From Pycnopodia helianthoides (lineage: Eukaryota; Echinodermata; Asteroidea; Forcipulatida; Asteriidae): 64,000 bases of DNA. Position numbers and translations under genes: made by a program. The notes under the pieces were generated by a model. It was not told the origin of the DNA, did not search any database, and was given only the letters and a program-made list of their open reading frames with translations. This document shows, piece by piece, positions 44,501 through 54,786 of this stretch. The DNA is taken from the NCBI GenBank assembly GCA_032158295.1, contig CM063251.1:17237425-17301424 (forward strand). The letters are read 5' to 3'. Numbering within the stretch: the stretch's first letter is position 1; every line of letters begins with the position of its first letter.

Positions 44501-44535
44501 AACCGGAAATCATGTCGTTGATTCAAACATTATAA
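35442..44535 (+). CDS. UBXN6: UBX domain-containing protein 6 (UBXD1), 10 exons, complete
   Basis: Cofactor of the p97/VCP AAA ATPase; in animals it works in endolysosomal sorting and in clearance of damaged lysosomes, binding p97 through an N-terminal segment, a VIM helix and a PUB domain. Exons: 35442-35536, 36117-36256, 37276-37343, 37685-37843, 38885-38982, 39414-39568, 40149-40368, 40921-41051, 41851-41996, 44407-44535. All introns GT-AG with matching phases; 1341 nt, 446 residues, against about 441 in human. Domains: N-terminal MKKIQSFFETKKAEHKFK; VIM-like RAGEAALAR at 53-61; a C-x3-C-x11-H-x3-C zinc-knuckle-like motif at 130-150; PUB about 155-240; charged helix about 300-335; UBX about 335-415. 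The UBX loop lacks the FPR p97-binding motif, as expected for UBXN6. Head-to-head with the SV2-like gene, tandem with a second UBXN6-like gene. Confidence 0.95.
36117..36256 (+). CDS. UBXN6: UBXN6 exon 2, VIM-like helix
   Basis: Residues 32-78. Ala/Pro/Gln-rich, GC-rich compared with flanking introns; AQRAGEAALARLQ is the VCP-interacting-motif-like helix (R..AA..R). Confidence 0.85.
36377..36442. repeat. (ATT)n microsatellite
   Basis: ATT triplets with a few ACT interruptions, UBXN6 intron 2. Confidence 0.9.
36590..36800. repeat. dispersed repeat, related to 48740-49015
   Basis: Shares CCGTTGATTAGAA, AACAAGTA.GCACTGTATTC and AGCTGAAACTTTCACAGGTGA with 48740-49015 in the same order. Confidence 0.6.
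36935..37007 (+). other. 33-bp hairpin with 7-base loop
   Basis: Arms 36935-36967 and 36975-37007 pair over 33 positions with a single mismatch; loop GGAGCCG. Lies in UBXN6 intron 2 on the coding strand. A related half-arm is near 32870. Could be a tiny foldback element or a precursor-like hairpin; no evidence of processing. Confidence 0.8.
37276..37343 (+). CDS. UBXN6: UBXN6 exon 3
   Basis: Residues 79-101, ALAQIKAEQEAAGGIGQTSK. Matches the Glu/Ala-rich helix after the VIM in UBXN6. Phase 1 in, 0 out. Confidence 0.82.
37404..37560 (+). repeat. single copy of the 31.5-32.4 kb minisatellite unit
   Basis: Contains GATATCATATTACAGGCTGG, CATTCAAAACCATACGGATG and GGTCAGACAGTAGGAGGGTT in the same order as the array. 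UBXN6 intron 3. Confidence 0.85.
37685..37843 (+). CDS. UBXN6: UBXN6 exon 4, zinc-knuckle-like motif
   Basis: Residues 102-154. SGIFFECPMGCSSVFP followed by DEHLQGC: Cys130, Cys134, His146, Cys150. Phase 0 on both sides. Confidence 0.87.
38039..38114 (+). mobile_element. tRNA(Lys)-like SINE head or tRNA relic
   Basis: GGGCTAGATAGCTCAGTTGG A box, B box GGGTTCAAGTCCC, and a 7-bp acceptor pairing (GGCTAGA/TCTAGTC). The D stem and anticodon stem are broken, so it is not a functional tRNA. UBXN6 intron 4. Confidence 0.65.
38523..38731. mobile_element. TTAA-flanked palindromic MITE family D, copy 1
   Basis: Arms about 85 bp (GATCAAAGCAGG, GAACTCTCACC.AGTTACTGCATG) meeting at a GCGC-rich centre; TTAA at 38523 and 38728. 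Related to 57699-57930. Confidence 0.8.
38885..38982 (+). CDS. UBXN6: UBXN6 exon 5, start of PUB domain
   Basis: Residues 155-187: EASAKMIHTLNKDKEKRQLG, the first PUB helices. Confidence 0.9.
39414..39568 (+). CDS. UBXN6: UBXN6 exon 6, PUB domain core
   Basis: Residues 187-238: KYIDNVCNNPTEEKYHKIRL, then NKAYTEKV and EFLQAVGF, a textbook PUB (PNGase/UBA or UBX) domain that in this family grips the p97 C-terminal tail. Confidence 0.95.
39590..39745 (+). mobile_element. tRNA-derived SINE, decayed
   Basis: Begins GTTTCGTGGCCGAGTGTTCTAG, with TTCAAATTCAG box, then a body TTATGTCCTCGGGGAAGACAC and TTCGTCCAGGAGTAGATGAG; the second half recurs at 39800-39870. UBXN6 intron 6. Confidence 0.65.
40149..40368 (+). 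CDS. UBXN6: UBXN6 exon 7, linker after PUB
   Basis: Residues 239-311: DQEETFLVMSSDAI, PVKATLHRGVKVYRAS, FQLPRDFYRVTSEEVKREQQ. Strongly matches the family. Confidence 0.93.
40435..40765 (+). mobile_element. SINE-like element
   Basis: Head GGTGGCATGGTTGGCTTGCG, B-box-like TGGTTCGATG, body with GGTTATTCTCCGGGCCCTCC. Composition differs sharply from the AT-rich intron (UBXN6 intron 7). Confidence 0.6.
40921..41051 (+). CDS. UBXN6: UBXN6 exon 8, charged helix and start of UBX
   Basis: Residues 312-355: Arg/Glu-rich helix (VERNAQLRTKAAREAEMQ), then RYRYALIRVRFPDGILLQG, first strands of UBX. Confidence 0.94.
41366..41581. mobile_element. palindromic MITE-like element
   Basis: Ends GAGCTC..GAGAAGTAAGAGGTAAAG / CTTACCTCTCTACTTCTC..GAGCTC and inner pair TTTTGGGTGGACA / TGTCCACCCAAAA. 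UBXN6 intron 8. Confidence 0.75.
41851..41996 (+). CDS. UBXN6: UBXN6 exon 9, UBX domain core
   Basis: Residues 356-404: TFHATEKLSALSEFTRNML, then WQPFVLTDATGRKFSEEE. UBX beta-grasp centre; no FPR tripeptide in the loop. Confidence 0.93.
42057..44098. repeat. 28-bp satellite array with inverted block
   Basis: About 70 units of a 28-bp repeat (GATCAGTTTGGGGTATCATG plus ATTCTTCA, ATTTTTCA, AATCTTCA or ATTCTTAA). Direct from 42057 to about 43315, a non-repeat 45-base spacer, seven units in inverse orientation (43357-43545), then direct again to 44098. The 3' edge (GTGGGGTACCATGAATCG and the next 50 bases) occurs twice, at 43296-43357 and 44076-44138, showing a block duplication. Fills most of the last UBXN6 intron, starting about 60 bases after the donor. 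Confidence 0.97.
44277..44375. repeat. short tandem repeat, TTAACTCAAGTTAGTTAC
   Basis: Five to six imperfect copies of about 22 bp just upstream of the last UBXN6 acceptor. Confidence 0.8.
44407..44535 (+). CDS. UBXN6: UBXN6 exon 10, end of UBX and C-terminus
   Basis: Residues 405-446 and TAA: APAAVVNFSWDAAIMAEI, then FLKPEIMSLIQTL, close to the family's LKPELL..I..LL ending. Confidence 0.93.
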   Translation, partial: APAAVVNFSWDAAIMAEITAAQGTMQQTEFLKPEIMSLIQTL

Positions 44536-44785
44536 AAGTAATTGTGCGGCCATTACGCCTGTGTTTATTCCGGACAATCCTTCTGCATAACTGAAACTTG
44601 GAATAAGAGATCTTCATGTCAACTGAGAGAGAGGACTTTGATATGCAACATAAGATAAACTGATTAATGAATTTAAAAAAAAAAAGCACAAAGTACAAAG
44701 TGTAATCTCTGCTTAGTTTTTCCACCATGGAAATGTTCGAGATAAACCCATCACATTAGCTGCTACATGTCCGATTGTCCAGCAC

Positions 44786-44791
44786 ATTAAA
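44786..44791 (+). promoter_or_regulatory. possible UBXN6 poly(A) signal ATTAAA
   Basis: Variant hexamer about 250 bases after the stop codon. The nearest AATAAA is much farther. Weak. Confidence 0.25.
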
Positions 44792-45282
44792 AAATTCCAT
44801 TACCGAATGTAAACAAGCTGCTGCCGATCAGATTGTTGTGTCGTGCATTTGTATTCGTGGTGTGAGTCTGCTTGGCTGCTTTGAGGTGGCTCATTTGAAG
44901 TGTTGCACGCATGACCCCCCCCCCCCCCAGTGAGTGCCAATAACGAGCAGTTGTGACAAAAACCTCCACACTGATAAGAAAAGAGACTCGATTCTCGGAA
45001 AGTTCCTTTTGCAAGATTGCTCAAGATTGAAGCAACCAGGCTACAAGAGCACTTCGTTGGACTTTTAAGATGGTGTCCGGCTTGTGCATCATGGTTAAGT
45101 AGTACCAGTGTGAAATAGCCAACATCGAGTACACGTGGATTTGACACAGTACCAAAACCTATCACATCATCCCAGGTAATGTTGATATATATTTTTTTTG
45201 TATTCGTAGGGGAAAGTTGTCTTGTACGTGGGGTGCGTTTTTGTGGCTGTAACCAATAACTTTCTCGGTCATCGGTCATTGA

Positions 45283-45975
45283 TTAAAGGGACACTGTTGC
45301 CTTCGGATAGGGAGCTTTGGGGTATAAAAGCATTTGTCGTGAAACTAATATGGTTTAAAAGAAGTTTTAAAAGTAGAATATAACGATTCACACAAATATT
45401 CCTTGAGATTAGTAGGGTTTTCCTTTTACTTGGTAAACTAACACGGTCCGCCATGTTGACCCGAGAGATATTTGTGTGAATCATTATATTCTACATTTAA
45501 AGGCACTGGACACTATTGGTAATCACTCAAAATAATTGTTAGCATAAAAACTTACTTGGTAACGAGCAATGGAGAGCTGTTGATAGTATAAAACATTGTG
45601 AGAAACGGCTCCCTCTGAAGTAACATAGTTTTTGAGAAAGAAGTAAATTCTCAGTAAAATATTTGAATTGATTTCGAGACCTCACGCGTGAGGTCTCGAA
45701 ATCAAGCAATCAAGCATCTGAAAGCACACAACTTCGTGTGACAAGGGTGTTTTTCTTTCATTATTATCTCGCAACTTCGATGACCAATTGAGTTCAAATT
45801 TTCACAGGTTTGTTATTTTGTGCATATGTTGAGACACACCAAGTGAGAAGACTGGTCTTTGACAATTACCAAAGGTGTCCAGTGTCTTTAAAACATCTTT
45901 CCAACTATATTTCATAGCAAACGCTGTTTATAGCCAGCCCAAAGCGCCCAATCCGAAGGCAACGTGTCCCTTCAA
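45283..45975. mobile_element. MITE family C, host of a nested family-B copy
   Basis: Outer inverted ends TTAAAGGGACACTGTTGCC / GGCAACGTGTCCCTT. Right TTAA decayed to TTCAA. The family-B element at 45497-45891 interrupts it. A diverged relative without the insertion lies at about 49920-50125. Confidence 0.75.
45497..45891 (+). mobile_element. TTAA-flanked MITE family B, copy 2
   Basis: About 95 percent like the 21.4-kb copy by eye, with TTAA on both sides, inserted inside family C. Confidence 0.87.
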
Positions 45976-46282
45976 CCAATGGTCAATTCAACCGAGACAG
46001 TTATTGGGAAACAAAGCCACCACCATTTTTCAAGGTTGATTCCCCCTCCTTTGGATCTAGACTGCTTGTCTGGGCTCCTGGAAATTCTCGGAGTAAATGT
46101 CAAAAGGTCCTTGGGGGCTTTGTGACATACAAAAATGCACAAAGAAAAAAATTGCAAAGAAATATATGGTGCAATAACAGGTTATGAAATGAAAATTAAA
46201 TGACACATCAGGTATTTATTTTAGTAATACTTATAATAAATTGTAATTTGTATGTGTATATATGTTGAAGGTCGTAATCCTG

Positions 46283-46640
46283 TAGAGGCAAGTGTGACAT
46301 AATAAACCCCTTGCGATTGGCCGCCATCTTTGACGAAACGTACACGCGTGCAGGGCCCAATTTCATAGAGCTGCTAAGCACAACGATTTGCTTAGCATGA
46401 AATTTCTTCCTTGATAAAAACAGGGTTACTAACCAAATTTCCATGTGTTGCATATTGCTTGTTACTGGTATTCAGCTGTTGTCTGCTTATCCTGAAAATC
46501 ACGTGGAAATTTGGTTGGTAATCCTGTTTTTATCAATTTTCATGCTAAGCAAATTGTTGTGCTTAGCAGCTCTATGAAATTGGGCCCAGGTTTCCATTGT
46601 CTGTCATCAAAGATGGCGGCCAATGCAAGAGGTCTATATT
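46283..46640. mobile_element. palindrome nested in a palindrome
   Basis: Outer arms ATTGGCCGCCATCTTTGA (46316) / TCAAAGATGGCGGCCAAT (46607); inner foldback element 46353-46588 with ends GGGCCCAATTTCATAGAGCT / AGCTCTATGAAATTGGGCCC and 60-bp arms. Confidence 0.8.
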
Positions 46641-48409
46641 GGAGAATGTTAGGGACACCGCATGCGTAGCTGGCAGTAGATTCACTCAGGTAAATTCATT
46701 GCCTACTGACATTTTGAGTGCTCAGAACTTGTACTTTCACAATGGAAAGTTCACAATGGTAAGTCTGCTGCCACCTAGTGTCCAAAAAGCAGGCATGATA
46801 TTAGGTGGGGAAAAAATAGGAACATTTTGTTGGCACAAGGGCTGACCTATGATGGTGTAGGTTAAATAGACATTTCAGGTTATTTAATCAGTTTTCCTGA
46901 TTACTCCAAGGGCAACAAAATTGGAAATCCACTTTTTAAAAGTAGGAAGAATATCATGCCTGGAAATGTCTCCCTTTCCATGAGCACTTTTACACACTTC
47001 GGCTCCATGGATTTTTACTTTAGGATTTAAGCATGCAGTAGACAAGCACCATCTTTAAAGTGTACCAATGCATCTTGGGAAACCGAGTTCACTTAAAAAA
47101 TATATCAAGCTGCCAATATGGGTGCCACAGCCTATACCAGGTTTTATACTTGTGTACCACTTTACTTCAAAACCAGCATGCCATGATGGTTGCAGACGTT
47201 GCTTGGACTCGAGACTTTAACCCAGATTCCTGTGCGCGCTAATCTTGCGCATTTAGACATGCATAATGGGCTGTTGTGAAGCTCTGAACTTGTCTCTTAT
47301 ATAATATAGTATGTTTTGAGGTCGTACGGATTCCCTCTGGACAGTGAAACAAGAGCTTTCTTTTGTTAACGATTACTCACAGCCAGCGCTGAAATTTCTT
47401 TTGAAGGGGGGGGGGGGCACAAAGGGGTGGCACTTCTAGGTGGCACTTCTGGCCAATAAAAACTAGTTTTCATTTGCATTTGTTCCTAAACATGCTCCTT
47501 TTCGGTACTCTTGTTGTGCCATTTGCAATTTTTATGAGATAATCTGACGTGAGTGTAAAAACAAATACAGTGTCTGCATGTAAATGGAAAAATAGTTTTA
47601 AAAACATTGAAATTATCATATTTAAAGCTTATAAAAATGTAACATTTTACTCAAGGTGATTGTTTGACTCAAAAGTTAAGAATTCAAAGGGGGGGGGGTG
47701 CACGGACATCAATGCTCACCACCATCGTTTGGGAGACCTTGAGTATCGCAAATTATGTAACTGGGCTGCCACAAATCTGCCCTTTTGAACAGGTATGACA
47801 CTCACTTTAATCTGATTTCCATCTTTTTTTTTGCCTTCATAAGAATCTGAAAATTTGTTATTAAAATTTACCTTTTTAAAGCCACATTTAAGCTAGATAA
47901 AAATTGTCCTACTTTTTTTTTACCAAGGGCCAAAAATCATGCCTGTTTTTAATATTTAAAAAAATTAAACTTAAAAAAAAAATTGTTTTTATTAGTGTCG
48001 TGGGTACTGTGGTAGCATTAAATAATCAACTATTGGTTTTGGGTTTTGTTGTTTTGGGGTGGGTTTTTTTTTTCAGTGAAGGCCGCCTGTACTTTGGGGC
48101 TGTACCATTTCAAAAAGAATGGTCTATAAACAATTTGTTCTTTCTTTCTTGGTAGTCGCTTTAACTGTATCTAATCTGTATTCCTCAAATCTATTTGAGA
48201 AAAGAGTCAGAGAGGCAGTTTCCTTTTTTCCCCCGGGGTGAGCCAGGAATAAAGAATTCCTAGCATTGTTATTATTTCAGCTCAGTTTCATATTCCGTAG
48301 CGACCATGGTGACAAAAAAAGAGGACTTAATTGGATGCAAAGTACATTGAAATGTGAGCTGCCAATGCGCGCATGACCTTTAAAATTCCTACGATAAAAA
48401 CAATTTAAA

Positions 48410-49015
48410 GGTATAATACAGGATTGGAAATCATAGAAGAAAACCAATTAATCAATTGGTTTCAATCTGAAAGCCTTACGATTATAAAGTTCACAGTACC
48501 GGTACTAACCCTCCAGAGAACTACATCCATTTGAAATGGACTGTAAAAGTTAAGAAAATAGCATTTGAAGACCTCCAAAGTCACCATTGCTTATTTTGAT
48601 AGCAGCATTGGAAATAACAAGCATACTGCATCAAAACCCTGGACAAGACAAGAATAATTTTGTTTGTCGTTTTTTAAAATTTTTTGATTCCAAAGCCTCC
48701 TTGTTATATAAAGATGTGAATGTTTGCAAGCATGAGGCGAAATCATTTCGTCTGAAACGCCCCCGTTGATTAGAAACCAACAAAAGTATGTCGAAGAATT
48801 TGAGAATGTCCAAAATTCAACTCAAGGTGAGTTTTGGAGATTCCATGGTGTCCCTTTGTGAATGCTGCGGCCAGAGATGTGGTTGGTACCCGCTGCCCCC
48901 CCGCTAAACGTGGATGGGTTCGACGTTTCTTGATGAATATAACGTGACTTTTTTTTTTGCTGTTTTCTCAACAAGTAAGCACTGTATTCAGCTGAAACTT
49001 TCACAGGTGACTTTT
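48410..49015. repeat. mixed dispersed repeats
   Basis: 48418-48570 resembles 59510-59690 (TCTGAAAGC..ACGATTATAAAGTTCA, CCTCCAGAGAA, AGAAAATAGCATTT); 48740-49015 resembles 36590-36800. Unclassified. Confidence 0.5.
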
Positions 49016-52000
49016 ATTGTATCTTTCTTGATAATTTTGTCTACAAATCTGAGTTTTGACCAAGAACTAATCTTAGACCCTACCTTTAAATGTGACCACC
49101 AAGTTTGATGAAGTTTTTAGAGGATGGGAATGAATTTACTCTTCAAAAAAATCATGTGGTACGTTCAGTGAAAGGCCTTTTTATGAACAGGTTCAAGCAT
49201 ATTGACTGGTCACACAGTAGGAGGGTTAATGTTGGAATACTCATGAGACTTGCACAGTCTATGGGCCTTGTCACACGAGGCAACTTTTACAGGCAACTTG
49301 GAGCATTGGAGGCAACCAACTGCAGTGCATGCTACAGGACCACTTTGGTAGCACATGAATAATTTTTTTCGAACAATACCTTACGATCCCCAAGAAAATT
49401 TGGTGGCAATTGATATAAATTAATTTATTTTCTTCTTGGGGATTGCCTGGAACTGGTTACCTGTAAATTGCCTCCTGTGACATGGCCCTGTGACAGCTCC
49501 ATATGTGAACCACAAATCATGCCTAACCAACAAAAAAATCCAAACCTTTTTGTACCAAATCAGTAATTGGTATTCATACACGAGCACGCTTTGAATTACT
49601 TGCCCTGTACAGTAATATGATTCACACATGGGATTTGGGATTCGGTAATACATGAACGTCTAGGTGATAAACCAGACAAATTTGCAATTCATTAGATCAA
49701 GCTTGATTGCCTCAAATTAAAGATTGCTAAAACCTTTATTTTTTTGTCTTGACTGTGAAAGGTAATGTGTCAATTTTGCAGATTTGTCAAATTTTGTTTC
49801 AATGGCTTTTTGAATGTACGGTGTATAAATGTTAACAATATTTTGTAATTTCTTTTTTTGAATATGCATGAAACAAAGACACATTTTTTTGCGTACGTAT
49901 GTGTTTAAGTTTTACACTCGTAGTGTGGACCAAGAGGTCCACACAATGTAGGGACTTGAAACACCACGTGGACTTAACACACGTCCACACAGTGTTTGAA
50001 GAATCATTTTGTGTGAATCATTCAAACCAAACTTTTAAAATATCTTTCCAACCATATTAATTTTTCTAACAAATGTTTTGTATAACCCAGAGCACCCACT
50101 CCTAAGGCAGTGTGCCCCTTTATCATTTCATGGTTCAAACCAAACTTTGTTTCATATCGTGTGTAGACCAATTGACATCAAATAATATTAGTGGACTCAT
50201 GTTTAGGCCTATAGTATGTTATAACTCTATAATTCTGTATAGTATTGATGGAAATAAATATATATTGGAATGAAAATAGCGAAGAATAGTTGTTAATATC
50301 AATAATAAAATGTGTGGAGCACCTCATTTCCAAATGAATAAGGCTTCTATTATTGCTATTGTAATATCAATGATAACAACACTAAAGTAATAATAATAAT
50401 AATAATGAACCATTCTTGTATAGCACATATCACTTTCACAGGGAAGTCTCTATGCGCTTTGACATGAAAAATACAAGAGAAATGAAAGTAAGAAAAAAAA
50501 AAAAAGTAAACACTGTACATGAAGCGCCTTAATGCCGAAAGCCTCTCAGTGCTTTACATTAAACCTGAAATAGCTAATGAGCATTAGGGGATGAACCAAA
50601 ACACATTCACAGATTTCCCATGTGTACACCTTGGTGCAGAGAAACAGATTATGGTTTTGAAAGTGTCTTGCTCATGAAACCACAGCTCCTAGGCCACTGG
50701 GATCGGAATCCATGTTTGAATTGCTTGTCAAGTAGAACTTGACTCTAAAAATGTGCCAGACATTTCGACTCCAACCCCCGCCGCCCCCTCGGCCTACGGC
50801 CCAGGGGGGCAAGGGGGAAGGGCCCTCAAATTCAGGCAAAACAATTGGGGAAATTTGGGGACAGCAATTAGGGGGGAAGGGGAAGTGGATAGAGAAAGCA
50901 AAAAGACTTTTTACCCAGTATAAAAAAATTGGTGCTAACATTTATTTCTGTGTAAAATTTCAGGCAAATCAACACCCCCCCCCTCCTCCCTTAAACTTGT
51001 GACTCTGATGACAGATTGAGCCCAAAAAACTTTCTTATGTTTGTTATTTCATGTATGTGTTGGGACACATACAGAGTGGACACTGGTGTTTGACAACTAC
51101 ATGTACCAATGTCGTCTGCGTGCTTTAAATGCTGGTTTTTTTTTTTCTTATATTATTCCCAATTATTTAGACGGGTCAAATTAGTCATGGTGTTATGTAA
51201 TCACCCAAGGTGATTTTTCCCCTCTGAGGGTACACTGTCCCAATTGGGAGTAATTAATGTTGAACAGACAAACGTTTTTGTGCAGTAGTTCCCCAAGATT
51301 TCACTTGGATTAAAATCTTACCACTTTTGAACTTCCTTTGACAAAGTCAGAGAGCTTCCTATCGTAGCACCGTTATATCTCACTAAATAGTAATACAAAG
51401 TTATTCTGTCGTTTTGCCTTTAAAAATCTTATCAAGTTCTGCAATAAACAGTCAGTATCTCAATAAATTTGAAGTTGTGGATTCATAAATTTTTTTTTAA
51501 TGCAGAGAAATTTTATCCTGGATGAAAGTGGCTCCTGGGGTCCCTAAGCATACCCTCACAGCAGTGGGGTAACCAGAGTGGGTACCCCCCCCCAGCCACC
51601 CCACCCGCCCAGAACCTTTGCCCCCCCTAGCCCCCCCCGCCCAGAACTTGCCCCCCCTAGCCACCCACCCGCCCAGAACCTTTGCCCCCCCCCTTGCCCC
51701 TCCAAATGAGATTGAAAAAAAGGGCACAAATAAATGGTACAATACATTAAATAGCCCCCTACATTATGTCTTTGCCCCCACTGCCCAACAGAGTACGCCA
51801 CGATAATTGTGTTTTGGGGTTTGTTCTTTTACCACAAAAAAATGTTCCCAGAAACTGAAAAACATCTGAAAATATTCCAAGGTGAAACAACGTGCCCTGG
51901 GCTGGATTTCAAAAAGCACTAAGATTCATCTTTAAAGATGAGCTGTCAATATCGCCGTAGTGATTTGTATTGTGACATCACACTTTGCTTAGCAATTAAG

Positions 52001-53544
52001 AGTGATTTGCAGTTTAAAGATCAATCTTTAGCTCTTTGTGAAATCGAGCCCTGGTTAAATCTGTGTGAATTCTACATTGATTCATTTCATAATCATTTTT
52101 TTTTTTTTTACCCCTGCATGACCAAGCTATTTTGTGAGCATTAGTGATTAAGTCACACACACAAAAGAAGGAGGGGGGGGGGGGGGAGCTACAAGTTGAA
52201 GTCTGATATATTTCCTGTGTGAGCGGCTTAGTCACATTGACATTCTGCAGCCGAGGATCTAAATTTGGAACTGTGCAGATCAAAGGTGACTAAGACGGGA
52301 ATTGTAAGCCCTCCTGAAAACCTCCTCTCTCCGAACAATTCCATTTCCACAAGATGCGCCTACAAGGAAACCGCGACTTGTTTTGCAGTGACACAAGGCG
52401 AAACTTAATCTGTGGAGAGCTACGGACATTGTAAATGGTGAGACACTCTGCTGTACGTTTCTCGTGATTGTACTTTATTTCGCGACTAGAGAGTTATTGC
52501 AGAGAACAAAAAATAACCCAACCCAAAAGAAATTCTTTATAAAAAAAAACCTGAGTGCACACAGATGACATTATGCGCTCCAGTGCAAATGCCATGCCGT
52601 TACTATAAAATACTAAATGTAGTTACATAGCATGTTGTAAGGCCAGGTAAAAAATACACCATTTGATTGTCCATTTTTTTATATGTATTTATTTTTTTGG
52701 CGGGGGTTCAAAAAGATTATGAGGGCCTTTTTTATTTTGTATTTTTTTTAAATATTATTTCTGTAAAGGAGGAAAGAGCCAGACTAAATATTTGTTGGCT
52801 TTGTAGTTTCACCGATACTCTTGAATGACCAATCAAAATGAAGCCTATGAAAGTATGTACATGATAGAAGGTTTATTCATAATGAAAGAGCACGCCAGGC
52901 ATGTGCAGGTGTTTCACACCTATGTTCAGATTCACGTGTAATTCCTTATGTGACCAATGTCTGTCAGTGAAATAGTAGTGGTCCACAAATGAAACTAAAT
53001 GTACACAGTACAGGTTATTAGTAGCTTTTTTTTGAAAAAAAATACCAGGTATGTAAATAATTTTGTCTGTCCCTTATTTTTCTCCCTATCCCCCCTCCCC
53101 CCCAAAAAAATCCGCCCATATGTAGACTCTAGAAGTAAAACAGGGGTTAATTAAATCAATTATTAAAAGAATGGTGCCAAGATAAAGCCAAATATACATG
53201 AACAAAATTAGTCTTTTGGGGGGACAAAAAAAAGGATGCAGCTCCAAAAAAAGGAAGCGGGGGGGGGGACAATCCACTTGTATCTGGGTGGGTTTTTTAA
53301 AACTTGGACTCATGCAATCTTTTTTTTACTAATATGATTTATATATTTATACATAAATATAAAAACAGCAGTGCAACATTCTGACACGTGTGAATAATAT
53401 TACACCTCAAATTATCATGCTTATCTGCAGGGCGTTTTTTTTTCCTTTTCTTTTCGTGTGGGTGTTTTCTCTTGTGAATTCGTTATCGAGGGATTGCCAG
53501 GGATTTTATGCAAGTCAATCTATGTTTGTAAGATTCATCCTGAC

Positions 53545-53934
53545 TTTAAAGGAACATTACAGAATTGGTTGTTGCTAACAAAACAGTTGCTGACAGTGTA
53601 AGCACTTTATGCATATACATGAACTGACAAACCTGTAGAAGTTTGAGATCGATCGGCCATCTGGGTCACGAGAAAACAGTGAAAAACCGATTACACATTT
53701 GCATGAAATCATATAGATTCAAAAAATAAATAAAACGCTCACTGAGCGATAAACTCCAATCGGAAAATTAGTTTATTCATTTCTCATCAAATATGGCATT
53801 TCAGACAGAAATATTTTAAGAGATGTTTTCTACTATCACATCATCATTAGACCGTGTAAGTTTTATGTAAATCTGTGATCAAAAAGTATATTTTACAAGT
53901 TTTTTCTTACCAATTCTGTAATGTTCCTTTAACC
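53545..53934 (-). mobile_element. TTAA-flanked MITE family A, copy 4
   Basis: Full length with intact terminal repeats; same orientation as copy 1. Confidence 0.88.
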
Positions 53935-54682
53935 TAAATTTTATACTTTCTATTGATATCTTTCTTTTCTTTTCAACTGTATTTTTTCTTGCTCTTTTTG
54001 TGAGTGTTGAGGATACAGAAACAATTTCTATAGGGTCCAAGACAGCTTTCTCGAAGCCCGTCTTCAAAATATGAATTTTATCATCATTTTGGTGCATGCC
54101 TTTTTAAATTATTCATTTATCTTATCCACCTTAAAATGCCGATCATCTTTTATTCATCAACTATCTGAATCTTTGAATAGACCTACGACTCAGCCATGGC
54201 AGCACAAAATGCCACACTAAATTTTTAATTAAAGAAAGAAGATAAAAAACAGCAGTTTTAAATCTGTAAAAAAAAACCAGAATGAAACTCTTTTGACTGG
54301 GTTAGTGAATCTAGAATCCTTGAAGCTAGAGACAGCTCAGATACACTGTTGTTTGTTTTCTTTTCATTGTTTCTTCCCACGTGTTTTTTTGTGTTTTCTT
54401 CTTTCTTTTTCTTGTTCTTCTTTTTCTACTTCATTTTCTACGCAATTTTCTAAGGTGATTATATTTAGCCCGGCTGACGGACGACAGTGTCAGGCAGGAA
54501 GTACGGAATCTCCGCACAAGGAGTGGAACCGCTGCATTGAATATTGTATTACCCTTTCTCTACTACTTTACAGTCGCATCATCACAACAGGGAGCACTGC
54601 TGGAGGATTCGTAACAAGAACCCTGGGTCCTTTCCCGCCGGGGCGGATAACAAGTGACATCAAACTCTGATTTGTCTCTTAG

Positions 54683-54786
54683 TGTCTACGGGGTGTCGTG
54701 ACCGATGAAGAGGAATTATGGCCATGCACGATGATGAAGTCATTCATAGAGCCACTGATCCCGTTGTAACACTTCATCATTACCAG
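54683..54786 (+). CDS. UBXN6-like exon with proposed start codon
   Basis: Acceptor TTTGTCTCTTAG, leader with in-frame TGA at 54706, ATG at 54718, 23 codons (MAMHDDEVIHRATDPVVTLH and HYQ), donor GTACGT in phase 0, which fits the next exon. No homology to UBXN6 exons 1-3; an exon supported only by signals and phase. Confidence 0.55.

Larger units (their letters stand above)
44800..54682. other. intergenic region between the UBXN6 copies
   Basis: About 10 kb without a supportable exon. It holds nested TTAA-flanked elements (45.28-45.98, 46.28-46.63 kb), poly-G or poly-C tracts (44917, 47407, 47691, 50960, 51585-51695, 52170, 53095), a family-A MITE at 53.5 kb and several diverged repeats. Exons for the lost N-terminal part of the second UBXN6 copy were looked for and not found. 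Confidence 0.6.

Noticed and set aside
54293..54670. 125-residue plus-strand frame just upstream of the second UBXN6 gene
   Set aside because: Low-complexity Phe/Ser start and no family match. Part of it may be 5' UTR of the UBXN6-like transcript, but I could not find a convincing donor.
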